A stretch of DNA of 52,375 bases from an uncultured Desulfomonile sp. (GTDB lineage Bacteria > Desulfobacterota > Desulfomonilia > Desulfomonilales > Desulfomonilaceae). Shown here in pieces: positions 18,968 through 28,901 of this stretch. The translations under genes were made by a program, and so were the position numbers. Each line of letters begins with the position of its first letter. The first letter of the stretch is position 1. The DNA is taken from assembly GCA_903952205.1 (NCBI GenBank), contig CAJBEZ010000068.1, forward strand, positions 1 to 52,375, given 5' to 3'. Below the pieces are notes generated by a model. It was not told where the DNA came from, ran no database searches, and saw only the letters and a program-made list of their open reading frames with translations.

Positions 18968-21463
18968 ATGCCTGAGACATCGTCGAGAAATAAAAATTCA
19001 TCAAAGAACTCTTTTAGGGAAAAGAACCGGGATTCTTTTATAAAAAGGAATAGCGCCCTTAGTAGATTCCTCCCTGAAAGGTTTCATCGTCTGCTTGATC
19101 CGAGAGTTAAGAGATGGGCTCTCCTGATAGGGGTCTGTCTACTTTCGGCGTTTTTGATCGCCCCAAGGTCTTTTCAGGTCTATTCGCTCACAATCGGAGA
19201 GCCGTCTACTGAAACAATATTGTCGCCCATGACGTTTCAAGTGATTGATCAGGCGGCTACAAACAAGAGTCAGGAAGAAGTGCTAAGGTCTGTTCTGCCG
19301 GTTTATGATCTTGATGAAGAGCTTGTCGATGACGTTCAGTCGCGCATAGCCGTAGCCTTCAGTTTCATGAAGAATTACATGGCTGCAGAAGCCGAGAATA
19401 GGGCGAAGGAAGCCGACAAACCGAAAGAAGATAAACCGCCGGCAGATCCCAAGGGTTCAGTTCCAAAATCGTTTCAGCCAATGGATGAAAAGGACCTCAA
19501 ATCAAGGTTCGAAACTCTTTTAGGGGCAGATGTCTCGTTGTCGAGTTTCAATGCCCTAAAATCAACCGGTTTCAATCCCAGAACTCAGCGGGATCTCCAG
19601 TCGCTGGTAGTGCCACTGCTGCTGAGAGGAGTTGTCCTGAGCAGAGAACTGCTATTGAGAGATGGTAAACAGGGGATACTCGTAAGGTCAAAATCAAAAG
19701 AAAAACTAGAGCCTTTGAAGGATGTTGCCGCTCTATACGATTTACGGGAGGCCATGGCCAAGATAAATGAGCAAGAAGGAGACACCGCCGAAGACACCGA
19801 ACTTTCGGAGGCGATAAAGAAAATCGCGACGGACCTCATAAACGTCAATTTGACGCACAATCGGGAGAAAACGTCGTCTTTACGTCAGGAAGCGCTTGCA
19901 TCAGTCAAGCCAGTTTATTTTCAGGTTGCAAAGGGAGAGCCAATAGTTCGTGAAGGCGAACCGGTGAATGAGGCTCACTTAAAAAAGTTGGACGGACTGA
20001 ACAAGGCCAATCCTGCATACAGCCGTTATGGGATTGTGTTTGGCATGGGACTGCTCCTGATACTCCTGGTCAGGTTCTGTTTTTATTTTTCGGAAAACTA
20101 CCTGGAAAGAAACAGGCACTCTTCCGAGGATCTTGTCCTGTTCAGTGTGCTTATTATCGGGACAATTCTCATGATGAAGATCTTTTCCCATATTTCGAAT
20201 TCAATTTCAGTGTCTTTCAACAATGTTAATCCTCAAGCAACCTTTTTTGCGGCCCCTGTCGCGATTTCAGCAATGCTCGCCTCACTGATGGTCGATCCCA
20301 GGCTTGCTTTTCTATTTTCAGTCATGACATCATTGGTGGCTACCCTGGCTGTGGAGGGGGATGTATATCTGTTTGTTTTCTTCCTTATTTCATGCGTCGT
20401 AGGATTGCATGGAGTCAGCAAGGTTTCTGACCGAACCGCCATACTCAGGGCAGGTCTCGTGATAGGACTGGTCAACATGGTTTCGGTCTTGAGCGTCAAG
20501 ATGGCGCTTTTCCAGATGCGCAAACCAGAGGATATCTATGAAATAGGATTGGGATTCCTTGGAGGAGTCATTTGTGGCCCAATAACTTTTGGACTAACTC
20601 CCTTGCTAGAAAGGCTGGGGTTTACAACAAACATCAGACTTCTTGAAATAGCCAACCTCAACCACCCGTTACTTAAACGGATGGCAATTGAGGCGCCGGG
20701 GACCTATCATCATTCAATGATCGTTGGGAACCTGGCCGAAAACGCTGCGGAAGCGATTGGAGCCAATCCATTACTTGCAAAAGCGGGAGCGCTCTATCAC
20801 GACATTGGGAAAATCGCGAAGACATCAAAGCCAACCTATTTCATAGAAAATCAAATTCGCGGTATAAATCCACACGACCGTTTAGAACCAAGCATGAGCG
20901 CTCTCATTTTGGTCTCTCATGTCAAGAATGGGGTTGAAAAAGCCAAGGAATACCAATTAGGCGCCCCAATTATCGATATCATACAACAACACCACGGAAC
21001 TGGTCTCATAAAGTTCTTTTATAACAAGGCCCTGGAAAAGGCTGAGAAAACTCATCTACCTGTTGCTGAAGAGAAATACAGATATCCTGGACCATTACCC
21101 GATAGTAAGGAAGCTGCCTTGGTAATGTTGGCCGACGTTGCTGAAGCCGCATGCAGAACCTTGGGCGATCATAGTCCGGCCACAATTCAGAAGAAAGTTC
21201 AAGGTTTGATTATGACTCTTTTCACAGAAGGGCAGCTTGATCAATCCAGCCTGACCCTGAAAGACATTGACGCGATAACAAGATCCTACGTGAGGACCTT
21301 ACAGGGGGTGCTTCACTCTAGAATAGATTACCCTGATGATTCAGGGTCTCAGGACAAGAATGATGGAAATCGTCTTAGATTGGCGTCAGATAGAGCCGCA
21401 GGTGGATCTGAACAAATGCGGGCGGAGGACGGAACAAATATTACGAAGCTTGGGCTGCGATGA
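18968..21463 (+). CDS. pgpH: 7TM-HD phosphohydrolase, PgpH-type cyclic-di-AMP phosphodiesterase
   Basis: 831 residues, starting three bases after the phoH stop. One N-terminal helix (about 50-70), a large extracytoplasmic 7TMR-HDED domain (about 75-340), seven membrane helices (about 350-550), then a cytoplasmic HD domain with GTYHHSMIVGNLAENA and LYHDIGKI, whose His/Asp residues hold a dimetal site. PgpH of Listeria hydrolyses c-di-AMP to pApA; that activity is inferred here. The 3' end overlaps ybeY by about 100 bases, and the last 45 residues read as a low-complexity polar tail. Confidence 0.9.
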   Translation: MPETSSRNKNSSKNSFREKNRDSFIKRNSALSRFLPERFHRLLDPRVKRWALLIGVCLLSAFLIAPRSFQVYSLTIGEPSTETILSPMTFQVIDQAATNKSQEEVLRSVLPVYDLDEELVDDVQSRIAVAFSFMKNYMAAEAENRAKEADKPKEDKPPADPKGSVPKSFQPMDEKDLKSRFETLLGADVSLSSFNALKSTGFNPRTQRDLQSLVVPLLLRGVVLSRELLLRDGKQGILVRSKSKEKLEPLKDVAALYDLREAMAKINEQEGDTAEDTELSEAIKKIATDLINVNLTHNREKTSSLRQEALASVKPVYFQVAKGEPIVREGEPVNEAHLKKLDGLNKANPAYSRYGIVFGMGLLLILLVRFCFYFSENYLERNRHSSEDLVLFSVLIIGTILMMKIFSHISNSISVSFNNVNPQATFFAAPVAISAMLASLMVDPRLAFLFSVMTSLVATLAVEGDVYLFVFFLISCVVGLHGVSKVSDRTAILRAGLVIGLVNMVSVLSVKMALFQMRKPEDIYEIGLGFLGGVICGPITFGLTPLLERLGFTTNIRLLEIANLNHPLLKRMAIEAPGTYHHSMIVGNLAENAAEAIGANPLLAKAGALYHDIGKIAKTSKPTYFIENQIRGINPHDRLEPSMSALILVSHVKNGVEKAKEYQLGAPIIDIIQQHHGTGLIKFFYNKALEKAEKTHLPVAEEKYRYPGPLPDSKEAALVMLADVAEAACRTLGDHSPATIQKKVQGLIMTLFTEGQLDQSSLTLKDIDAITRSYVRTLQGVLHSRIDYPDDSGSQDKNDGNRLRLASDRAAGGSEQMRAEDGTNITKLGLR

Positions 21464-21809
21464 GGAATCAGTTCTTTCCATAATCGTGGTTAATTCGCCT
21501 TTCATGGCTGATATGAACCTTAAATATCGCGGGAAGGATGGACCAACTAATGTACTGTCATTTGCCCAGAGAGAAGCGGGAATTTCGTCAGGAGACCCCA
21601 ATCTGCTCGGTGATGTCGTGATTTGTTGGGATAGGGTGGTGTCTGACTCCGATTCTCTTGGATACACCATCGAAGAAATGTTCACCTATTTTTTGATCCA
21701 CGGGATATTGCACATAGTAGGCTTTGATCATGATTCTTCGGAACACATGGAAGAGATGGAATCGAGAGTGAACAACATATTTAATGATTTATTCCCTGAG
21801 AGTGCATAG
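21363..21809 (+). CDS. ybeY: Endoribonuclease YbeY (rRNA maturation factor)
   Basis: 148 residues from ATG 21363, eight bases after AGGA (21351-21354); ATG 21360 is nearly as good, and ATG 21336 would add a non-family extension. The signature HGILHIVGFDHDSSEH supplies the three zinc-binding histidines, and TNVLSFA is the other conserved segment. YbeY acts in 16S rRNA 3'-end processing and 70S quality control. It overlaps the pgpH reading frame by 101 bases in a different frame, so the genes are translationally coupled. Confidence 0.92.
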   Translation: MEIVLDWRQIEPQVDLNKCGRRTEQILRSLGCDEESVLSIIVVNSPFMADMNLKYRGKDGPTNVLSFAQREAGISSGDPNLLGDVVICWDRVVSDSDSLGYTIEEMFTYFLIHGILHIVGFDHDSSEHMEEMESRVNNIFNDLFPESA

Positions 21810-21817
21810 GCGTTGAT

Positions 21818-22045
21818 ATGAGAAAACCTAAAGAAAAACAGATTTCTCTGCGTGGTGATCAACTTCTGCGCGGGGGCGATATAGTTCACGTCATGGACGA
21901 CGGGAACCCAACCAAGTGTAGGGTTTTGTCTTGTCTTGGGACCGAGAGCGGGTCATGCTTGGCAAGTCTGGAAATACTGGAAGGACCTAAAAAAGGAACA
22001 AGAATGGACACAACTCTGGTGGCGGGCGCCATAAAGCAGGAATAA
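21818..22045 (+). CDS. Small hypothetical protein after ybeY
   Basis: 75 residues, ATG 21818, eight bases downstream of the ybeY stop. The protein reads as a small beta barrel (GGDIVHVMDDGNPTKCRVLS) with a basic N-terminus. I do not recognise it. Close spacing suggests it is the last gene of the phoH-pgpH-ybeY unit. Confidence 0.6.
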   Translation: MRKPKEKQISLRGDQLLRGGDIVHVMDDGNPTKCRVLSCLGTESGSCLASLEILEGPKKGTRMDTTLVAGAIKQE

Positions 22046-22200
22046 TTGCCACCAGGTTGCTTACCAAAAGGAAATACGTACGGGCTATCATGACTGAAAA
22101 CCCTTGCTGTCATTCACATTAGTGAGTTAGGCCCTGGTTGAGGTCAACCGCCATAATGTTGTGATAACCAAAATTACTGCGTCATCTGGATTTAATCAAG

Positions 22201-22713
22201 TCAGGCGATACCCGCAATGCCGGCTTCTGAAAGATTTTTTGCCGCCATTGTGAGCATCTTGACATGTTCCATTTCAGCTCTAATGAGCTGATCTATCTCT
22301 ATCTTGCCCTCGGGATCCGGCAAAAGTTCTTTCATTCCCAAGAAGAAACTAACGGAATCTTTTTCAAACTGTATAGCCATATTTAAGGCTTCCTGAGATG
22401 TCGTAATTCTGGACAACCTTGAACTGGCAGCCTCTACAGTGAAAATGTGAGTGTCCGCCGTGGCCTGGAGGTAACTTTCGGCCAACCCTTCGGGGTCCCA
22501 AACTCCGGCAGACAAGGCTGATTGCGGAAGAGACCCTCTCAGTGTTTTGAACGACTCAATGTGATTAGCCTCCATTTCGGCCAAATCTTCAAACAGTTTC
22601 TTGGTTTCAGGGTCACTAGATTTTGCAGCGGCGCCCGCATAAAAGGCGTGCCCATTTTCCTCAATGCGGACCGCCATAGTGAAAACATCCTCCGCTGTTC
22701 CAAAAACAAACAT
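22201..22713 (-). CDS. Rubrerythrin/ferritin-like diiron protein
   Basis: 170 residues from ATG 22713 with GGAGG five bases upstream. A four-helix bundle carries the diiron pattern: Glu in RIEENGHAFY, EMEANHIESF, QFEKDSVSFF and RAEMEHVKM. This matches the rubrerythrin-like ferritin superfamily found in anaerobes, where it handles peroxide or stores iron. The C-terminal rubredoxin domain of classical rubrerythrin is absent. The gene stands alone. Confidence 0.85.
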   Translation of the reverse strand: MFVFGTAEDVFTMAVRIEENGHAFYAGAAAKSSDPETKKLFEDLAEMEANHIESFKTLRGSLPQSALSAGVWDPEGLAESYLQATADTHIFTVEAASSRLSRITTSQEALNMAIQFEKDSVSFFLGMKELLPDPEGKIEIDQLIRAEMEHVKMLTMAAKNLSEAGIAGIA

Positions 22714-22838
22714 ATGAACCTCCGATTCACTTCTTCGTGTAAAATCGAAACTTAACAAACGATCATATTATTATTTAAATTTTCAATGGATCAAAAGCAA
22801 GGGCTAGCTTTCGGCAATAGGCATTGAAGGTCAAGTTT

Positions 22839-23804
22839 CTAAATTGTCTTGTAAACATTCAGGCCTATTTTTTCAGATCTTCCGAAAACTAACTGATTTC
22901 CGCCAGTGGATCCAATGATAATTGTTTTTCCCGATTTAGAAGGCCCCAACTCTTTCGAAAGATCAACTTTGATGATCAGGCTTTCTCCACTCAATTCCAT
23001 TTCCATATTCTTGAAGGATGTCTTATTTCCGCATTTTTTCACAGCGCTGATATCTTTGTAAACGTTAAGGCCAACCTTCTCTGAACGACCTGGTAGCGTC
23101 TTGTTTCCTTCAGTTGACGCCACTATAACTGTCTTTCCCGATTTTGACGGCCCGAATTCTTTCGAAAGGTCTACTTTTATGATTAGGACTTCTTCCTGTG
23201 TCTCGAACTCCACATTTTTCATTTTTGGAGTCCCTTTAGCAGGGAGTTTCTTTTGAAGATCCTTTTTTTGTTCATCGCCGTCAGTAGCTTTCTTAACAAT
23301 TTGAATCGATTTGTTCAAGGGCCAATTCAGGAAGGCAAAATCATCATTTGCCAGAAGATCAGCGGCCTTTGGAGTTATCTTAAAAACTTCTTTCAGTTCC
23401 TGGTCCGACAAATTACCGGGAAATTTGGCAGATTCTTCAAGCAATTTACGAATCCTTGGGATTCCTGATTCATCCCTGACTCCATCTGTCTTGAACAGGC
23501 CGTTCAAAAAAAGTCTGGCCTGGCTGAAATCCTGGAATGCTCTCTTGAAAAGATTGATCATGTCCACAGCCTCGTTGGCCACAAAAGTTTCAATCTGTCC
23601 TGAAACCGGCTCAGTTACAAATATCTTCCATTTTTCCGGAGTAGGAGATTTTTTATCCCGGTAATATTCGCGGAAGTCTTCGGAACTCACCCAGAATTCA
23701 AAGCCATTTTCTGTTCTGACTTTAAAAGGCGACTTGTCATCACTCATCAGCTCCACCACCAATCCGGGGGTCGAACCTAGAAACTGTTGATATTTCTCTG
23801 ACAT
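22839..23804 (-). CDS. Hypothetical protein with two tandem GPSKSGKT domains
   Basis: 321 residues from ATG 23804, with AGGAG five bases upstream. Residues 1-190 are a mixed domain rich in charged residues with no recognised family. Residues about 197-253 and 265-320 are two copies of one beta-rich domain, more than half identical, each with LIIKVDLSKE, GPSKSGKT and GRSEKxGLNVYK. GPSKSGKT fits the Walker A consensus GxxxxGK[ST], but each repeat is far too small for a normal P-loop fold. I know similar short domains as stand-alone proteins of unknown function. The gene is monocistronic. Confidence 0.75.
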   Translation of the reverse strand: MSEKYQQFLGSTPGLVVELMSDDKSPFKVRTENGFEFWVSSEDFREYYRDKKSPTPEKWKIFVTEPVSGQIETFVANEAVDMINLFKRAFQDFSQARLFLNGLFKTDGVRDESGIPRIRKLLEESAKFPGNLSDQELKEVFKITPKAADLLANDDFAFLNWPLNKSIQIVKKATDGDEQKKDLQKKLPAKGTPKMKNVEFETQEEVLIIKVDLSKEFGPSKSGKTVIVASTEGNKTLPGRSEKVGLNVYKDISAVKKCGNKTSFKNMEMELSGESLIIKVDLSKELGPSKSGKTIIIGSTGGNQLVFGRSEKIGLNVYKTI

Positions 23805-24075
23805 CAATTCTCCTGGCTAACGCTAGTGAGATTTTCACTTATACATCACAGTGGTGATAAGGTCCAGCGAGAACGAGTTTAGCTTGAACGGCATGCAAAA
23901 ATGTTGAAAATCAATCCGATCACCTGTGTTGAATGGATCTTGCCCGGTTCTACCCCCTCTATGATCGGCGATTCTTGTTGACAATCCTGATAGAGCTATT
24001 TACCAATAACAAGATTTGTAATTCTTAAACTGGTCAATAAAATCTTCTAAAATCCGCAATAAGGAGCGTTAAGAG

Positions 24076-25059
24076 TTGGGAAAAAACAACGTCCTTGCAG
24101 AGAACGTCCTCAAAGGAGATGTTCGGGCCACCGCTCAACTCATTCGAAGAATCGACGACGGAGACAGGGAAATATTACCTGCCCTCGCCCAGATCTACAG
24201 ACACGCAGGGAATGCCTATATAATTGGTTTTACAGGATCTCCCGGAGTCGGCAAGTCAACTTTGGTCGATCGAATCATAACTAAATTTCGCGAGGATGGA
24301 AAAACCGTTGGGGTCCTTGCGATAGATCCCACCAGCCCTTTCTCCGGTGGAGCTATTCTTGGGGATAGGATAAGAATGCAGAGACATTTTCTGGATGAGG
24401 ATGTCTTTATAAGGTCTCTTGCTACGAGGGGAAAATTTGGAGGACTTACGAGGTCTACGGCCGACGCCATTGTTGTGCTGGACGCTATGGGTAAGGATGT
24501 CATCATTGTTGAAACTGTGGGTGTGGGACAGGATGAAGTGGACATAGTCAACAACGCCCACACTACCATCGTAGTGACAGTCCCCGGAATGGGGGATGAC
24601 ATACAGGCCATCAAGGCCGGATTAATGGAAATAGGGGATTTATTTGTGGTAAACAAGGCGGATCGTGAAGGTTCCAACAAGACGGTCCGGGAAATCCTGT
24701 TTATGCTTCAAATGAACGATGAACGAAAACGACTTGAGGGATGGGAGCCTCCTGTTGTGGAATGCGTCGCGACTCAAAAAATCGGAGTGGACAAAGTTTA
24801 TTCGGCAATTCTAGACCATAAACTGTATTTGGGAGATCGTGGAAAGAACCGACTGGAAAGAATCGAAAGAAGTAGGATCTTATCGCAGTTTATGGATCTC
24901 TTTAGAGAAGGGCTCATTGAGAGGGCTTTGGAAAAGATCGGGGGAGAAGAAGCCCTGGACAAAGTTGTTCTGGATATAATGTCCCGAAGCAATGACCCGT
25001 ATCGCGCCAGTTCGGAATTCCTCGACGCAGTCATGAACGATGGGTCCGACTCGCTCTAA
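24076..25059 (+). CDS. meaB: Methylmalonyl-CoA mutase-associated GTPase MeaB
   Basis: 327 residues starting at TTG 24076, nine bases after AAGGAG. G-protein motifs are complete: GSPGVGKSTLVD, the AIDPTSPFSGGAILGDRIRM segment, ETVGVGQDEVD and NKAD. MeaB loads and protects adenosylcobalamin in methylmalonyl-CoA mutase during propionate or succinate interconversion. The mutase subunits are not in this window, but an epimerase-like gene lies 3.8 kb downstream. It is the first gene of a co-directional run with rdgB and the TRAP genes. Confidence 0.93.
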   Translation: MGKNNVLAENVLKGDVRATAQLIRRIDDGDREILPALAQIYRHAGNAYIIGFTGSPGVGKSTLVDRIITKFREDGKTVGVLAIDPTSPFSGGAILGDRIRMQRHFLDEDVFIRSLATRGKFGGLTRSTADAIVVLDAMGKDVIIVETVGVGQDEVDIVNNAHTTIVVTVPGMGDDIQAIKAGLMEIGDLFVVNKADREGSNKTVREILFMLQMNDERKRLEGWEPPVVECVATQKIGVDKVYSAILDHKLYLGDRGKNRLERIERSRILSQFMDLFREGLIERALEKIGGEEALDKVVLDIMSRSNDPYRASSEFLDAVMNDGSDSL

Positions 25060-25118
25060 CATGCTAATATTAATTATCTTATTAGGCGTATAATCAAACG
25101 GGGAAAGATCAATAACAC

Positions 25119-25742
25119 ATGGTGACTAAACTGGACAGACTTGTACTTGCCACACAAAACAAAGGAAAATTTGTAGAGATCCAAAAGCTTCTTTACGGAA
25201 CAGATGTTGATTTACTATCCTTGGCCGATTTCCCAAATGTGTCCGATATAATTGAAGATGGAGACACCTTCGAGGAGAATGCCCTTAAGAAAGCAAGGTT
25301 CGTAGCCGACACTCTGGGCTTACCTGCGCTGGCTGATGATTCCGGACTCTGTGTGGACGCATTGTCAGGACGGCCGGGAGTGATGTCGGCCCGTTACGCC
25401 GGGCCAAATTCCGATGACAGACTCCGCTACATTCGGGTCCTTGATGAAATGAAGGAAATTGAGGATCCTCTCAGGACAGCAAGATTTGTCTGTGTATTGG
25501 CCCTGGTTTTTCCGGGTGGAGAGGAAAAATTGTTCAGGGGAGTCTGCGAGGGTCTCATACTGAGGGAACCCAGAGGCACAGGTGGTTTTGGTTACGACCC
25601 AATTTTTTATTATGAAGAATTAGGTCTATCTTTCGGTGAATTGACACTCGAAACGAAAAACCTCGTAAGTCATCGTGGAAACGCTCTCAGGCTTTTTGCC
25701 CATTTTATGGAAAACAGGATTGGCCTGCGGGAGGAAATATGA
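25119..25742 (+). CDS. rdgB: XTP/dITP diphosphatase (RdgB/HAM1)
   Basis: 207 residues. LVLATQNKGKF near the start is the nucleotide-binding SxNxGK-type motif; LADDSGLCVDAL and GGFGYDPIF are the other signatures, and SHRGNAL closes the domain. It removes deaminated purine nucleoside triphosphates. Its stop overlaps the start of the TAXI gene by four bases (ATGA), indicating translational coupling to a transporter with no evident functional link. Confidence 0.93.
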   Translation: MVTKLDRLVLATQNKGKFVEIQKLLYGTDVDLLSLADFPNVSDIIEDGDTFEENALKKARFVADTLGLPALADDSGLCVDALSGRPGVMSARYAGPNSDDRLRYIRVLDEMKEIEDPLRTARFVCVLALVFPGGEEKLFRGVCEGLILREPRGTGGFGYDPIFYYEELGLSFGELTLETKNLVSHRGNALRLFAHFMENRIGLREEI

Positions 25743-26722
25743 ATAGGCTTTTTCAACTAATCACCCTGTGTCTATTGACGCTTTTACCATTTGGATACGG
25801 TTTCGCCGCGAACAAATTCCTCACTATCGGCACAGGCGGTGTTACAGGAGTTTACTATCCGACAGGGAGCGCCATAAGCAAATTGATGAACCAAAAGAAG
25901 AACGTTTACGGTTTCAAGGTAACGGCCGAAGCGACGGGAGGATCAGTTTTCAACATTAACGCCCTGGGAGCCGGTGACCTGGATTTTGCGTTATCCCAGT
26001 CCGATAAGGCTTCCCATGCGTGGACTGGCAAAGAGGAATGGTCAGAAAAAGGCCCGAGAAAAGAACTTAGAGGACTGTTCTCTTTGAACTCGGAAACCGT
26101 TTGTCTCATTGCCTCCGTCAACAGCGGAATAAAATCATGCGCGGATTTAAGGGGCAAAATAGTGGGCGTGGGTAATCCAGGTTCCGGGACCCGGCAGAAT
26201 GCGCAGGACGCCCTTTCCACCTGTGGACTGAATTTCGGAGATCTTGCTCAAGCGGAAAGTCTAAAACCTGTAGAGGCAGCGGCGTTACTCCAGGACGGTC
26301 GCCTCGACGCTTATTTCTACACAGTAGGGCACCCTAACGGTTCTATTAAGGAAGCCGCTGCCGGTGCGACCAAAGTTCGATTTATCCCGTTTCCCGATGT
26401 AGAAGCGCTCCTTTTGAAGGACCCTTTTTACAGCAAAACATCTATACCTGTTAGTCTTTACTCCGGGTTTGATAATTCAGGAGATGTCCCCACATTTGGT
26501 GTAAGGGCCTGCTTCCTTACAACAGACAAAATGACGGATGAGGTAGTTTATAGCTTTACAAAAGAAATATTTGAGAATTTTGAAACATTCAGAAATCTTC
26601 ACCCTTCGTTTGCGGATCTCAAGAAAGAGGATATGGTCAAAGGATTACCCGTTCCGTTACATCCTGGAGCGCTCAAGTATTACAAGGAAGTTGGGTTGGA
26701 CGTGACTGCAGAGGGAAGATAG
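25739..26722 (+). CDS. TAXI-family TRAP transporter solute-binding protein
   Basis: 327 residues with a cleavable signal peptide (LCLLTLLPFGYGFAANKF). The TAXI signatures TIGTGGVTGVYYPTGSAI and GNPGSGTRQNA mark the ligand site, and it ends with PLHPGALKYYKEVGL, the same motif as in the TAXI lipoprotein at 12497. It delivers a substrate, in characterised relatives glutamate or a dicarboxylate, to the permease encoded ten bases downstream. The start overlaps the rdgB stop. Confidence 0.93.
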   Translation: MNRLFQLITLCLLTLLPFGYGFAANKFLTIGTGGVTGVYYPTGSAISKLMNQKKNVYGFKVTAEATGGSVFNINALGAGDLDFALSQSDKASHAWTGKEEWSEKGPRKELRGLFSLNSETVCLIASVNSGIKSCADLRGKIVGVGNPGSGTRQNAQDALSTCGLNFGDLAQAESLKPVEAAALLQDGRLDAYFYTVGHPNGSIKEAAAGATKVRFIPFPDVEALLLKDPFYSKTSIPVSLYSGFDNSGDVPTFGVRACFLTTDKMTDEVVYSFTKEIFENFETFRNLHPSFADLKKEDMVKGLPVPLHPGALKYYKEVGLDVTAEGR

Positions 26723-26732
26723 CCTCCTAATC

Positions 26733-28781
26733 ATGGCGCGACAGAAAGTTCACTCGAAAACAGAGTCTCCAAAAACCGCGGACCCAATAGGTCCCTATCT
26801 CTCAGAAGTTTCCTCCCAACGGGAGAGTTATGGCTCACTCATCGGCGTGATAGCCCTGTGCTGGTCCATCTTTCAACTCTCCATTGCAAGCTGGCTCATT
26901 CTTGACAGTCTCGCTATCCGGGCTATCCACCTCGGTTTTGCAATGCTTATGGTATTTATCGCCTATCCTTTCAGGAAACGACGAGCAGGGGGAATGTTTC
27001 AAACGCGACCCGACCTTCGTCTCTTTATTCGGGCGGTTATAGCCGTTGTGGCGTGTGTGGCGGCCATATATATCTTGCTGGATTACAACGGAATCAGCTC
27101 ACGCCAGGGAGCGCCTATAGAAAGAGACGTTTTATTCGGGATGATATTGTTGATCCTTCTCCTCGAAGCTGGAAGAAGGGCCATAGGCCCGGCGCTTCCC
27201 GCAATATCCATCTTCTTCATCGTCTATGCTCTCTATGGCAGTCATCTTCCTGATTTTCTTGCTTTCAAGGGAGTTTCAGTGAATCGTCTTCTCGGTCAGA
27301 TGACAATGTCTACCGAAGGAATATACGGTATACCTCTGGACGTATCCGCCAACATTGTTTTTTTGTTTGTTCTTTTCGGCGCCATGCTGGAAAAGGCTGG
27401 CGCCGGCGGCTATTTCATCTCTGTAGCGCTGTCACTTCTTGGCAGGTTTCGTGGAGGCCCAGCAAAGGCTGCCGTCCTGGGAAGCGGGTTAACCGGGATG
27501 ATTTCCGGCTCCAGCATCGCCAACGTAGTGACAACAGGCACTTTTACCATACCTCTTATGAAAAAAGTCGGTTACCCTGCCGTGAAAGCGGCCGCAATAG
27601 AAGTCGCCGCAGGTATTGACGGCCAACTGATGCCCCCCGTAATGGGAGCGGCGGCATTCATAATCGCAGAATATGTCAACGTTCCTTATGTGGAAGTTGC
27701 AAAATCCGCTTTGATTCCGGCGCTAGTTTCCTATAGCGCACTTTTTTACATCACCCATGTGGAAGCGTGCAAATTGGGAATCAAGGGAATGGACAGGGAC
27801 GAGATTCCCCGTTTCAGACAGACCTTTTTAGGCGGATTGCACTATCTGATTCCGCTCGCCGTTTTAATCGTAGAACTGATTTATTACAGACATTCCGCTC
27901 AAATGGCCGCCTTTAGGGCTATCTTGACACTGGCCTTTATCATTGCGCTTCAACACCCTATTGAAGCGCTATCGCAGGGACGGCCATTATTGACAGGCAT
28001 AAGGAAATCGGCTGCGGTCCTTATTGACAGCCTCATTGGCGGAGCGCGCAACATGGTCGGCGTGGCCATTGCCACAGCATGCGCAGGGATCATCGTTGGA
28101 GTGGTTACCCTGGGGCTGGGAGGACTGATAACCGAGGTGATTGACCGTCTCAGCGGAGGCAATCTTTATTTAATGCTTCTGATTACCGCATTCGCTTGTC
28201 TAATAGTCGGCATGGGATTGCCCACCACGGCCACCTACATTGTAGTAGCTTCCCTGACTGCTCCGGCAATGACGCTTTTAGGTGAGGCCAACGGGATTAT
28301 CATTCCGCTCATGGCTGCGCATCTTTTTTGCTTCTATTTTGGGATCCTGGCGGATGACACCCCTCCAGTCGGCCTGGCGTCTTTCGCCGCCTCGGCTATA
28401 GCCGGTTCCAACCCGGTCGCTACGGGTCTGCAGGGCTTCATGTACCACGTCCGCACAGCGATTTTGCCATTCATATTCGTCTTCAATCATGATCTCCTTC
28501 TCATCGGTGTAAATAGCGTTGCCCATGGGGTCCTTATCCTCTTTTCATGCGTCCTGGGAATTCTGGCGTTTGTATCGGCGACCCAGGGCTGGTTTGTAAC
28601 TTCAAACCGCTGGTACGAAGTCCCTTGCCTCCTTGCCGTAACTCTTGACATGATGAGACCTGATTTGACGGCATCCTGGTTCGGAGTCCCCTACGACTAC
28701 CGATATTTCATGTTTTTCCCAGGAGTGGCTCTATGGTTGGCTATTTATTTTCTACAGCGCCACCGGGCGACTTGCGCGTGA
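26733..28781 (+). CDS. Fused DctQM-type TRAP transporter permease
   Basis: 682 residues, largely hydrophobic. Four N-terminal helices (about 35-150) correspond to the small DctQ subunit, and the rest (about 150-680) to the DctM subunit with family segments such as GSGLTGMISGSSIANVVTTG, DGQLMPPVMGAAAF, GMGLPTTATYIV and DDTPPVGLASFAASAIAG. It should import an organic solute by sodium or proton symport with the TAXI protein encoded just upstream. Confidence 0.93.
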   Translation: MARQKVHSKTESPKTADPIGPYLSEVSSQRESYGSLIGVIALCWSIFQLSIASWLILDSLAIRAIHLGFAMLMVFIAYPFRKRRAGGMFQTRPDLRLFIRAVIAVVACVAAIYILLDYNGISSRQGAPIERDVLFGMILLILLLEAGRRAIGPALPAISIFFIVYALYGSHLPDFLAFKGVSVNRLLGQMTMSTEGIYGIPLDVSANIVFLFVLFGAMLEKAGAGGYFISVALSLLGRFRGGPAKAAVLGSGLTGMISGSSIANVVTTGTFTIPLMKKVGYPAVKAAAIEVAAGIDGQLMPPVMGAAAFIIAEYVNVPYVEVAKSALIPALVSYSALFYITHVEACKLGIKGMDRDEIPRFRQTFLGGLHYLIPLAVLIVELIYYRHSAQMAAFRAILTLAFIIALQHPIEALSQGRPLLTGIRKSAAVLIDSLIGGARNMVGVAIATACAGIIVGVVTLGLGGLITEVIDRLSGGNLYLMLLITAFACLIVGMGLPTTATYIVVASLTAPAMTLLGEANGIIIPLMAAHLFCFYFGILADDTPPVGLASFAASAIAGSNPVATGLQGFMYHVRTAILPFIFVFNHDLLLIGVNSVAHGVLILFSCVLGILAFVSATQGWFVTSNRWYEVPCLLAVTLDMMRPDLTASWFGVPYDYRYFMFFPGVALWLAIYFLQRHRATCA

Positions 28782-28901
28782 CGAATGTCACATAGACTGC
28801 GCTGCGCCGCGCTGTAAACTGTCTGTGTCAGAAAGCCCTTGCCTGTCATTTCTTGACATCATGCGCAAAGGCTATTGCTACGAATTGTCGTGGAGGCGAC
28901 C

